Source: Clostridia bacterium (GTDB lineage: Bacteria > Bacillota > Clostridia > UBA1381). From it: a stretch of 6,208 nucleotides of DNA. The translations under genes were made by a program, and so were the position numbers. Positions within the stretch are counted from its first letter, which is position 1, and each line of letters begins with the position of its first letter. Of the stretch, positions 1 to 6,030 are shown in pieces. The stretch is from contig RQCD01000078.1 in NCBI GenBank assembly GCA_008668455.1, positions 1 through 6,208 on the forward strand. The letters are read 5' to 3'. The notes under the pieces were generated by a model, which worked only from the letters and a program-made list of their open reading frames with translations, searched no databases and was not told the origin of the DNA.

Positions 1-143
1 AAATTATTTGCCGCCACATTATGTGAAAGCATTCCTGCTAAGGCCGCGGACTCATAGTCCGCCTGCGCCCAGCCGGATAAATCCGAAGCATATGCCGCAG
101 TCGGAATAGACGCCGCCAACAGGATTGATAATAGCTTTTTCAT
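1..143 (-). CDS. Secreted protein, N-terminal fragment, SLH-like start
   Basis: Only the first 47 codons are present; the gene runs off the left edge of the window. The protein begins with a clear Sec signal peptide: MKK, a hydrophobic core at residues 4-13, and an AYA signal peptidase I site with cleavage likely after Ala19. The mature part opens SDLSGWAQADYESAALAGML, which fits the start of an S-layer-homology repeat (WA, then spaced acidic and Ala residues, then a Gly followed by hydrophobic residues). SLH repeats anchor proteins to the cell wall of Gram-positive bacteria, so an exported wall-associated protein is likely, but one partial repeat is weak support and the overall function is unknown. 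The ATG follows an AGGGAC ribosome site at about 9 nt. It has its own promoter and lies beyond the operon's terminator-like hairpin, so it is probably not part of the sugar operon. Confidence 0.75.
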   Translation of the reverse strand, partial: MKKLLSILLAASIPTAAYASDLSGWAQADYESAALAGMLSHNVAANN

Positions 144-178
144 AAAAAAATCGTCCCTTTTATCCAAATTACCTTTAT

Positions 179-207
179 AGTTTAACACAATCCGACAATA
201 AAATCAA
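179..207 (-). promoter_or_regulatory. Sigma-A-type promoter of the secreted-protein gene
   Basis: On the minus strand a -35 box TTGATT (202-207) and a -10 box TAAACT (179-184) are separated by exactly 17 nt. They lie about 35 nt upstream of the start codon at 143, after the operon-end hairpin. Each box differs from consensus at two positions. No operator repeat was seen around it. Confidence 0.55.
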
Positions 208-250
208 GGGACAGGCTGTGAAATTTTTTTTACGATTTTATGAATATTGA

Positions 251-272
251 ACGCGCCGGTTTCCCGGCGCGT
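251..272 (-). terminator. Probable terminator hairpin at the operon end
   Basis: A perfect 9-bp stem, ACGCGCCGG paired with CCGGCGCGT, closes a 4-nt loop that reads GAAA (a GNRA tetraloop) on the minus-strand RNA. It lies 35 nt beyond the stop codon of the last aldolase and before the next promoter, which is where a terminator is expected. The run after the stem (TCAATATTCAT) is only moderately U-rich, so it may be an imperfect intrinsic terminator or an mRNA 3'-end stabiliser. Confidence 0.6.
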
Positions 273-307
273 CCGACAAAGAGATAGAAATGGAAATTAG
301 CTTGTTT

Positions 308-1174
308 TTAGCGGTAAAGGCTTGCTTTGCCGATATCATTAAAGAGGTTCATCTTAAATTCTACCACCTCACGCATAGCCTTGATGCAGGGCGGATAGAT
401 TGCGTTCGGCTCGATCCACTTTGGATTTTCCGCCAGCACCTCACGGCACTTTTTATAGAATGCAAATTTAATATCGCTTGAAATATTGATCTTGGAAATA
501 CCGATCTTAACAGACTCTGCGATTTCCTTGTCCGGGTTGCTGGAGCCTCCGTGCAGTACCAGAGGAATATCCACAGTATCGCGGATAGTCTTTAAAAGAT
601 CCAGCTTCAATTCCGGCTTCATGTTCTTCGGATAAATGCCGTGTGCTGTTCCGATGGCAACTGCTAAGGAATCAATGCCTGTTTTCTCAATGAAATCCTT
701 TGCCTGTGCCGGGTCGGTGTAGATAATGCTGCTTGTGCCGCCCTCATAGGATTCGCCGGTTGTTCCGATTGTTCCAAGCTCTGCCTCAACCGAAACATCT
801 GAAACCTTTGCAACCTCAACCACCTTTTTGGTGATGGCGATGTTGTCCTCATAAGACATATGCGATGCATCGATCATCACAGAGGTAAAACCGCAGCGAA
901 TTGCACGCAGAATCTCCTCAAACTTTCCGCCGTGGTCTAAGTGAATTACCATCGGCACTCTGGATTTGTTTGCTTCTTCAATACAGGTTTTGATAAAGCT
1001 GTCACCTAAGAACTCCAATTCAGTCGGATGGATTGCTAAAATGACTGGTGCGTCCTTTTCGTTAGCGCTCTCCACAACACCCTTTAAAATTGCCTCGCTG
1101 CCGATATTAAAGGCAGGAACTGCAAATTCGTTTTTGTCTGCAACTGCGAGCATTTCTTTCATATTCATTAACAT
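308..1174 (-). CDS. Class II ketose-bisphosphate aldolase (copy 1, full length)
   Basis: This 288-residue zinc-dependent class II aldolase belongs to the fructose/tagatose-bisphosphate family (GatY/KbaY/Fba-like). It should split a ketose (bis)phosphate into dihydroxyacetone phosphate and an aldehyde. The TIM-barrel motifs are intact. HLDHG carries Asp80 (catalytic) and zinc ligand His81. EAELGTIG lies at 130-137. YTDP at 152-155 precedes the zinc ligand His178 in GTAHG. His208 is the third ligand in LHGGSS, and KINISSD (228-234) is the phosphate/substrate loop. His208 falls at the number used in GatY. The C-terminal helix (AMREVVEFKMNLF, 267-279) is present, unlike in the neighbouring copy. 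An AGGAG site 10 nt before the first ATG supports this start. It is the last gene of the operon, 82 nt after the other aldolase's stop. The true substrate (fructose, tagatose or another ketose phosphate) cannot be read from the sequence. Confidence 0.95.
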   Translation of the reverse strand: MLMNMKEMLAVADKNEFAVPAFNIGSEAILKGVVESANEKDAPVILAIHPTELEFLGDSFIKTCIEEANKSRVPMVIHLDHGGKFEEILRAIRCGFTSVMIDASHMSYEDNIAITKKVVEVAKVSDVSVEAELGTIGTTGESYEGGTSSIIYTDPAQAKDFIEKTGIDSLAVAIGTAHGIYPKNMKPELKLDLLKTIRDTVDIPLVLHGGSSNPDKEIAESVKIGISKINISSDIKFAFYKKCREVLAENPKWIEPNAIYPPCIKAMREVVEFKMNLFNDIGKASLYR

Positions 1175-1217
1175 AATAACACATCTCCTATTATAAATTT
1201 TTATTTTTACCCTTTTA

Positions 1218-1256
1218 TCAGGATAAACCTATATAGTATATTACTAACTTCCGTGC
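1218..1256 (-). other. In-frame tail of aldolase copy 2 beyond its TAG stop
   Basis: Directly after the TAG at 1257-1259 the same frame stays open for 12 codons reading ARKLVIYYIGLS, then meets TGA. This lines up without gaps with the C-terminal helix of aldolase copy 1 (MREVVEFKMNLF): Arg, Val and Leu match, and the other positions largely keep the hydrophobic pattern. It looks like the former end of the gene, cut off by a nonsense change, or a segment reached only by stop-codon readthrough. Confidence 0.5.
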
Positions 1257-2051
1257 CTAATGCTCTGTCTGATGGATCAGATCAAAGTAGTTAATATCCG
1301 GATTTTCCACTAAAAGCTTTGCCGCTGCGTCTCGGTTTGCATTCATAAAGTCGCAGCCGACATTGATTTTATTAATTCCGTATTTCACAGAATTTAAGAT
1401 GTTTTCCTCACCGGAGCCGGAACCGCCGTGCAGCACCAGCGCCGCGCCGGTTAAGCGTTTAATTTCCTTTAAGCGCTCAATGTCGAATTTTGGAACCATG
1501 CCGTCCGGATAGTTTCCGTGCGATGTGCCGATGGAGATTGCAAGAGCGTCCACACCGGTTTTTTCAACAAATTCCTTTGCCTGAGTCGGGTCGGTATACA
1601 TAGAATCCTTTGTAAACGCGCCGCCCTCGCTTGCACCCAGACAGCCAATCTCGCCCTCTGCGCTTGCGCCGTGTGCATGTGCATAGTCTGCGATTTCTCT
1701 GGTCATCTCGATGTTTTCTGCAAGATCAAACCGGGACGCATCCACCATGACGGAGGAGAACCCATCGTCTATGGCTTTTTTCAGATACCATTTTTCCTCA
1801 CCATGGTCAAGGTTTAAGCATACATTAACCTTTGCGCGTTCCGCTAAGGTGCGGACAATCGGGGTAATCAGCTCGCTGTCGGAATGTGTGAGCAAATGAT
1901 CTTTATAGATGTTGATGATGATCGGTGCGTTTTCTTCCTCTGCTGCCCGGATCACGCTCCGCGCAGTTTCGAGATTAAAACAGTTGATCGCCATCACCGC
2001 ATAGCCATTCGCATTTGCATCCTCCAGCATCTTCTTCATGGAAACATACAT
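1257..2051 (-). CDS. Class II ketose-bisphosphate aldolase (copy 2, C-terminal end shortened)
   Basis: This second class II aldolase has 264 residues counted from ATG 2051. The catalytic set is complete: Asp82 and zinc ligand His83 in NLDHG, EGEIGCLG at 132-139, YTDP, zinc ligand His178 in GTSHG, His208 in LHGGSG, and KINVGCD at 228-234. ATG 2051 was chosen over two upstream ATGs (2063 and 2060) because the only ribosome site (AAAGGA, 2063-2068) abuts them but sits 11 nt from 2051. This numbering also brings Asp82, His83 and His208 to the GatY positions. It diverges clearly from copy 1 (INCFNLETAR against FNIGSEAIL near the N-terminus), so it is a different subfamily rather than a recent duplicate, and may act on another substrate. 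The protein stops at TAG after HQTEH, just before the last helix seen in copy 1, so its stability or activity may be altered. It follows EIIC after a structured 140-nt spacer. Confidence 0.9.
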   Translation of the reverse strand: MYVSMKKMLEDANANGYAVMAINCFNLETARSVIRAAEEENAPIIINIYKDHLLTHSDSELITPIVRTLAERAKVNVCLNLDHGEEKWYLKKAIDDGFSSVMVDASRFDLAENIEMTREIADYAHAHGASAEGEIGCLGASEGGAFTKDSMYTDPTQAKEFVEKTGVDALAISIGTSHGNYPDGMVPKFDIERLKEIKRLTGAALVLHGGSGSGEENILNSVKYGINKINVGCDFMNANRDAAAKLLVENPDINYFDLIHQTEH

Positions 2052-2062
2052 ATTTTCCATCA

Positions 2063-2068
2063 TCCTTT
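2063..2068 (-). promoter_or_regulatory. Ribosome site deciding the start of aldolase copy 2
   Basis: The minus strand reads AAAGGA immediately followed by TGATGGAAAATATG. The ATGs at 2063 and 2060 overlap or nearly touch this site, while ATG 2051 is 11 nt away. The last GGAT can also pair with ATCC just upstream (2073-2076) across a short loop, which might partly hide the site. Confidence 0.5.
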
Positions 2069-2089
2069 CTTTTCGGATATAGGGGGAGT

Positions 2090-2201
2090 GGTAATTGCAA
2101 AAGGGATGAAATGCCCTACACTTTTATCTGGGTGGTTATCATAAAATCCTAATGGGGAAATGGATTCATTATCCGCTTTTGCAATTACCGCATAGGGCAT
2201 T
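2090..2201 (-). repeat. Interlaced inverted repeats in the EIIC-aldolase spacer
   Basis: A perfect 14-bp inverted repeat, GGTAATTGCAAAAG at 2090-2103 and its complement at 2176-2189, can extend inward by GGAT/ATCC past one bulged base. A second 9-bp pair, AATGCCCTA at 2110-2118 and TAGGGCATT at 2193-2201, is interlaced with it. In the minus-strand RNA the order is B1-A1-B2-A2, the topology of a pseudoknot or of two competing folds. No U-run follows, so it is not an intrinsic terminator. Possible roles are control of aldolase translation, mRNA processing or stability between transporter and enzyme genes, or the ends of a small insertion element. None of these is shown by the sequence. Confidence 0.7.
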
Positions 2202-2205
2202 CAAT

Positions 2206-3288
2206 CTAGTTGATTTTAATGTCGGAAAGGTCGATTTCTTCTTCGTCCTCATCTAACACCACGCTGTCTTCTTCTTTTGCGTCTTTTTTCAGAACGACTA
2301 AGAGAAGCGCAGTTACCACTGTTCCGGCTGCCAAGGCAATCATAAAGCCCCAGGGATTGATCATTGCAGGAACGATAAACATACCGCCGGATGGAACCAT
2401 AGAACCTACGTTTAAGATCATGATCAGCGCGCCGCCGACTGCTGCTCCGATGGAGCAGGATGCGATCACGCGGATCGGGTCAACTGCTGCGATTGGGATA
2501 ACACCCTCTGTGATCATACAGATTCCCATTGGGAATGCGATTTTAATGTTATCTGTTTCACTCTTGGTGTATCTTGCACGGCGGATCAGCCAGGATAATG
2601 CCACACCGAAGGGCGGGATCATGGATGCGCAGATTTTAACCGCTTCCGGACCGTATACGCCGTCCATTAAGAGACCGTCTGCAAAGAGGGAAGCAACTTT
2701 ATTGACCGGTCCGCCGAAGTCGAATGCTGCCATTGCGCCCATCACTGCACCAAAGATTCCCTTTGAGCCTGTCTGCATGTTAACCAGGAAATTGGATAAG
2801 CTTTCGGATACCCAGGCAATCGGGCCGCCAATCACGAAGAACATGATCAAGCCGATTACCACAGAGGAAATGAGCGGAACGATCATCATCGGCATCAAGC
2901 CCTGCGCCCATTTCGGAACCTTTAGGTGGTTCTTTAAAAATTCTACAAAATAACCTGCCAGATAGCCGCCGAGCATACCGCCTAAGAAACCGGCACCCAT
3001 GTTCTGCGCGATCATACCCATTAACAGACCGGGAGCAATACCCGGACGGTCAGCAATGGAATATGCAATTGCTGCACCCATCACACCGGGAAGAAGCCCC
3101 ATACCGTAGACACCGAGGGTTACGGCCGCCTGCCAGATATTATAGCCTGCCTTATAGTCTGAAATAGTGGACGGATTTCCGCCAAAGATATTACCGATTG
3201 CGATTAATAAACCGGAAGCAACAACCAAGGGGAGCATAAATGAAATACCGGTTAGAGCGTGTTTTTTGAGCTGTAACTTTTTAAACAT
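2206..3288 (-). CDS. PTS fructose-family transporter subunit EIIC
   Basis: This is the membrane channel of the PTS, 360 residues, which binds the sugar outside and releases it phosphorylated inside with EIIB. The hydrophobic profile suggests roughly eight to ten membrane segments between residues 15 and 333. Family motifs are present: HALTGISFMLP near the N-terminus (10-20), FDFGGPVNK (189-197), ITEGVIPIAAVDP (259-271) and VPSGG (298-302). The position before GG in the last motif is His in the fructose EIIC proteins I recall (PHGG) but Ser300 here. The protein ends in an acidic cytoplasmic tail (DEDEEEIDLSDIKIN). EIIC is a stand-alone protein here rather than fused to EIIA and EIIB. AGGAGG lies 8 nt before the ATG, and the gene starts 26 nt after the EIIB stop. 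The fructose family is clear, but the sugar could be fructose, mannose, a mannosyl compound or another hexose. Confidence 0.93.
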   Translation of the reverse strand: MFKKLQLKKHALTGISFMLPLVVASGLLIAIGNIFGGNPSTISDYKAGYNIWQAAVTLGVYGMGLLPGVMGAAIAYSIADRPGIAPGLLMGMIAQNMGAGFLGGMLGGYLAGYFVEFLKNHLKVPKWAQGLMPMMIVPLISSVVIGLIMFFVIGGPIAWVSESLSNFLVNMQTGSKGIFGAVMGAMAAFDFGGPVNKVASLFADGLLMDGVYGPEAVKICASMIPPFGVALSWLIRRARYTKSETDNIKIAFPMGICMITEGVIPIAAVDPIRVIASCSIGAAVGGALIMILNVGSMVPSGGMFIVPAMINPWGFMIALAAGTVVTALLLVVLKKDAKEEDSVVLDEDEEEIDLSDIKIN

Positions 3289-3314
3289 TATTTTTTCCTC
3301 CTAACAAATCATTT

Positions 3315-3626
3315 TTATTTTCCTAATTCATCTGAAATCTTGTTAAGCAGCGCTTTTGGGGATTTGATTGCGATATGCGTAGGCACCTCTACAATCTTCT
3401 TACCCTTAAAGCGATCCTTTCCGCCGACCTTGATATCTGCTGCAATGATGACAACATCTGCCGCATCAATATCCTGCCTGGTCAGCTCATCCTCTGTTCC
3501 AATTGTTCCCTGCGTCTCGATATGCGCCTCATGTCCCAGCTCTTTTGCTGCCGCCATGAGCTTTTCCTTTGCGATGTATGTGTGCGCAATGCCAGACGTA
3601 CAGGCTGCAATTCCTACGATTTTCAT
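3315..3626 (-). CDS. PTS fructose-family subunit EIIB
   Basis: This small cytoplasmic phosphotransfer protein (103 residues) takes the phosphate from EIIA onto a cysteine and hands it to the sugar bound by EIIC. The phosphorylation loop is at the N-terminus: Cys9 within ACTSGIAHTYIA, which matches the fructose EIIB signature CPTGIAHTYMA with two conservative changes (Pro to Thr and Thr to Ser). The Rossmann-like pattern continues with HIETQGTIG (36-44) and VVIIAADIKV. The length is typical of a single EIIB-Fru domain. AAAGGAGG, overlapping the EIIA stop codon TAA, lies 8 nt before the ATG, so translation is probably coupled to EIIA. Paired with the adjacent EIIA and EIIC, it completes one EII complex. 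Confidence 0.95.
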   Translation of the reverse strand: MKIVGIAACTSGIAHTYIAKEKLMAAAKELGHEAHIETQGTIGTEDELTRQDIDAADVVIIAADIKVGGKDRFKGKKIVEVPTHIAIKSPKALLNKISDELGK

Positions 3627-3640
3627 AATGGTTTCCTCCT

Positions 3641-4090
3641 TTATTCCGAAAAAATTTGGATCAGTTTTTCTGCGGTTTTTGCGTCTAAAAGCCGCTTACA
3701 GGTTTCTGCTGAGGCAAGCTTTCTTGCCATTCCGGATAACAGCTTCACATGCACGCCGGTTTTGTCTGCATCATTGACTGCTAAGAGTACCACCAGCTCT
3801 ACCGGCTCATCATCAACGCTTTCCCACTCTACCTTTCGGGCAAGCCTGCCGATTGCAACCGTTGTTTCCCGGACGCTTGCAGATTTTCCGTGTGGAATCG
3901 CAATACCGTTTCCGATTCCGGTGGTGGAGATTTTTTCCCGGTTTAATACGTCGGTTAAAAATGCGTCCCTGTCTGTTAATTTTCCGTTGTTCCAAAGCAA
4001 GTCGGTCAGCTTTGTAAGCGCTTCTGTCTTGTCAGCAGCTGCCAAATCCAACACAATCTGCTCCTTTTTTAACACCTCTGCAACATTCAT
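3641..4090 (-). CDS. PTS fructose-family subunit EIIA
   Basis: This cytoplasmic phosphocarrier has 149 residues from the ATG at 4090. It accepts phosphate from HPr and passes it to EIIB. The active site is His67 in TGIGNGIAIPHGK (57-69), preceded by NREKIS, as in the fructose/mannitol (PtsN/FruA-type) EIIA fold. The C-terminal half, with VELVVLLAV followed by KLLSGMARKL, is also typical. A GTG at 4099 would add three residues, but it sits 1 nt from the ribosome site AAAAGGAG (4101-4108), whereas ATG 4090 is 10 nt away and is preferred. That ribosome site lies inside the last codons of enzyme I, and the EIIA start is only 5 nt past the enzyme I stop, so the two are likely translated together. 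Confidence 0.93.
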   Translation of the reverse strand: MNVAEVLKKEQIVLDLAAADKTEALTKLTDLLWNNGKLTDRDAFLTDVLNREKISTTGIGNGIAIPHGKSASVRETTVAIGRLARKVEWESVDDEPVELVVLLAVNDADKTGVHVKLLSGMARKLASAETCKRLLDAKTAEKLIQIFSE

Positions 4091-4095
4091 AGTTT

Positions 4096-5763
4096 TCACA
4101 CTCCTTTTAACATTTTTTTGATTTCTTCTTCATCCTCAGCCTTTAAGACTGCCTCTGCAAACATTTTTGCGTCAGACAGGCTGATCTGGCTGATTTTGTC
4201 CTTAATTCTGGATACCATGGGAAGTGGAACGCTGAATTTTTTAAGCCCCAGCCCCAAAAGCAGCCGGGTAAAGCTTGTGTTTGCTGCTAAATCGCCGCAT
4301 ACACTCACTTCGATTCCTGCCTCTGCGCCTTTTTTAATGACATTTGCAAGCATGCGGATCACTGCCGGATGGTATGGATTATATAAGCTTTCTACCTCTG
4401 CGTTTCCGCGGTCTGCTGCCATCATATACTGTACTAAATCATTTGTACCGATACTGAAAAAGTCACTGTGCTTTGCAAAAATGTCCGCTGCTGCTGCGCT
4501 TGCCGGCGTTTCAATCATAATGCCGACTAAAACGTTCTGACAGTATTTCCTCTGCTCCTGATCAAGCCCTTTTTGAACCTGGTCTAAAAGCTCCTTTGTC
4601 CGGGTGATCTCAGATACCGAGGTCACCATTGGCAGCATGATCTTTACTTTCTTTCCCTCTCCGGCTAAGAGAATTGCCCGGAGCTGCTCGGAGAATATTT
4701 CCGGATGTCCTAAGCACAGGCGGATGCCGCGGTTTCCTAAAAACGGGTTGTCCTCCTTTGGCATATCAAGGTAGGAAAGCTGCTTATCTCCGCCGACATC
4801 CAGCGTCCGGATGGTGACGTTTTCAATTTTCTGCAAAACCTCGCGGTATGCCTTTTCCTGCTCCTTGCAGGTCGGCTTTTGCTTTTCGGAGGAATAGAGA
4901 AATTCAGATCGGAATAAGCCGACGCCGTCAATTTGCTCTTTCTCTGTTCCCTCTAAATCGGAGGGTTTGCCGATATTGATACAAACGGCAATCCGTTCGC
5001 CGTCCTTGGTTTGTGCCTGGCTACTTTTCAGTTCGTCTAAATGCTCTAAAAAGCGTTCTTCCTCTGAAATCCGATCCAAAAGTGATTTTTTCTCGTTCTC
5101 GTCCGGATCAATCAGAAGCTTTCCGGTGTAGCCGTCTAAATAGGCAGTTGTTCCGTTTAGGCTCTGATCCAGTCCTGCCGCTCCGACCACTGCCGGAATG
5201 CCGAGAGATTTTGCTAAGATAACAGTGTGGGAGGTTGCGCCGCCCAGCTCGGTGACAAGTCCTGCCAGCCGGCTGCGGTCAAACATCATCGTGTCCACCG
5301 GGGTCAATTCGTGCGCGGCTAAAATGTATTTTTCGCCGTCGTCCGGGAGGATGAATTCTCCGTCTGCTCCGGTAATCGCGTCGGCTAAAAGCTCGCCGAC
5401 ATAGCGGATGTCGTCTGCACGCTGGCGCATGTATTCATTCTTTTTGGATGCTAAAATGTCTGCCATCTGCCCGGTCACTTTGTGGACTGCGGCTGTGGCT
5501 TCCTCTCCGGCAAGGATTGCGGAGCGGATCGGGTCTAAGAGAACGGTGTCCTCTAAGAGCATTTCATAGGCGGTAAAGATTTTCGCATGCTCCTCGCCTA
5601 TTTCCCGGAGTGTTTTCTGATATAATCTTCTAACCTTTTCCAGCGCTTTTTCCACTGCCTCATCAATTTCAATTACTTGTTCTGCACCGGAATTTTTTTC
5701 GAAATAGATTGCCTTTGCAAGTACAACGCCCGGTGCACCTGCAATTCCATAAATTTCTTTCAT
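4096..5763 (-). CDS. ptsI: PTS enzyme I (phosphoenolpyruvate-protein phosphotransferase)
   Basis: Enzyme I starts the PTS relay by taking phosphate from phosphoenolpyruvate and giving it to HPr in the cytoplasm. It has 555 residues, slightly shorter than the roughly 570-575 of most family members, and appears complete. The N-terminal HPr-binding helices (about 35-130) are followed by the swivelling phospho-His domain, with His179 in GGATSHT (174-180). The C-terminal PEP-binding barrel shows GLFRSEFLY (282-290), RTLDVGGDK (319-327), NPFLGNRGIR (339-348), MIETP (416-420), FSIGTNDLVQY (436-446) and the catalytic acid Cys489 in VCGD. No key residue is missing. AGGGAG lies 9 nt before the ATG, inside the end of the HPr gene. 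Clustering with its own HPr and EII genes suggests an EI dedicated to, or co-regulated with, this sugar. Confidence 0.97.
   Translation of the reverse strand: MKEIYGIAGAPGVVLAKAIYFEKNSGAEQVIEIDEAVEKALEKVRRLYQKTLREIGEEHAKIFTAYEMLLEDTVLLDPIRSAILAGEEATAAVHKVTGQMADILASKKNEYMRQRADDIRYVGELLADAITGADGEFILPDDGEKYILAAHELTPVDTMMFDRSRLAGLVTELGGATSHTVILAKSLGIPAVVGAAGLDQSLNGTTAYLDGYTGKLLIDPDENEKKSLLDRISEEERFLEHLDELKSSQAQTKDGERIAVCINIGKPSDLEGTEKEQIDGVGLFRSEFLYSSEKQKPTCKEQEKAYREVLQKIENVTIRTLDVGGDKQLSYLDMPKEDNPFLGNRGIRLCLGHPEIFSEQLRAILLAGEGKKVKIMLPMVTSVSEITRTKELLDQVQKGLDQEQRKYCQNVLVGIMIETPASAAAADIFAKHSDFFSIGTNDLVQYMMAADRGNAEVESLYNPYHPAVIRMLANVIKKGAEAGIEVSVCGDLAANTSFTRLLLGLGLKKFSVPLPMVSRIKDKISQISLSDAKMFAEAVLKAEDEEEIKKMLKGV
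4101..4108 (-). promoter_or_regulatory. Ribosome site of EIIA inside the end of enzyme I
   Basis: AAAAGGAG occupies the Lys-Gly-Val end of enzyme I. It is 10 nt from ATG 4090 but only 1 nt from the alternative GTG at 4099, so it selects the ATG and implies coupling between the two genes. Confidence 0.65.
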
Positions 5764-5769
5764 TCTGGA

Positions 5770-6024
5770 TCACTCCCTGTCTAAGGTTTCGATTAAAGCT
5801 TTTATCGCTTCCTGCTCATCCTCGCCCTCTGCGCGGATCTCAATGACATCACCCTTAGCAGCGCCCACACAAAGCACCATCAAAATACTCTTTGCTTCAA
5901 ACTCCTCGCCGTCCTTAATGACTGCGATGTTGCATTTGAAACAGGATGCCGTTTTGCAGAAATCAGATGCCGGTCTGGCATGCAGACCCTCCTCGTTCTT
6001 GATTTGATAGCTCACCTTTACCAT
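5770..6024 (-). CDS. ptsH: HPr family phosphocarrier protein
   Basis: This 84-residue small phosphocarrier sits between enzyme I and EIIA. From ATG 6024 the phosphorylated histidine falls exactly at His15 (GLHARPAS), and the Gram-positive regulatory site targeted by HPr kinase falls exactly at Ser46 (AKSIL). This agreement supports the ATG over the upstream GTG at 6033, which lies within the ribosome site itself. Around Ser46 the usual MGVM is LMVL, so contact with CcpA may differ. It also has four cysteines (23, 28, 31 and 52), three of them clustered in FCKTASCFKC, which is unusual for HPr. It starts 12 nt after the upstream gene's stop and ends 6 nt before enzyme I. An HPr inside a sugar operon is probably specialised, with a general copy elsewhere; that copy is not visible here. 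Confidence 0.95.
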   Translation of the reverse strand: MVKVSYQIKNEEGLHARPASDFCKTASCFKCNIAVIKDGEEFEAKSILMVLCVGAAKGDVIEIRAEGEDEQEAIKALIETLDRE

Positions 6025-6030
6025 AGATTT

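Noticed and set aside
290..481. Short plus-strand frame near the operon end
   Set aside because: It overlaps the 3' end of aldolase copy 1 on the other strand and has no family features.
1190..1195. TATAAT sequence upstream of aldolase copy 1 as a promoter -10 box
   Set aside because: It directly abuts the ribosome site, has no -35 box 16-18 nt upstream, and a transcript starting there would lose its ribosome site.
1214..1227. TTTATC-CT-GATAAA palindrome between the aldolases as a terminator
   Set aside because: The stem is AT-rich with a 2-nt loop and is followed by A-rich, not U-rich, sequence.
2079..2198. ATAGGG direct repeats (2079-2084 and 2192-2197) as target-site duplications of an inserted element
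   Set aside because: They are not adjacent to the ends of the 14-bp inverted repeat, one copy overlaps the 9-bp repeat arm, and six bases are easily matched by chance.
2210..2953. Long open frame on the plus strand opposite EIIC
   Set aside because: Its translation is low-complexity, rich in Ser, Thr, Ile and Pro, shows no family motif, and lies wholly antisense to a clear EIIC gene.
3375..4121. Long open frame on the plus strand opposite EIIB and EIIA
   Set aside because: It is antisense to two genes with intact phosphorylation motifs and has no recognisable domain or good ribosome site.
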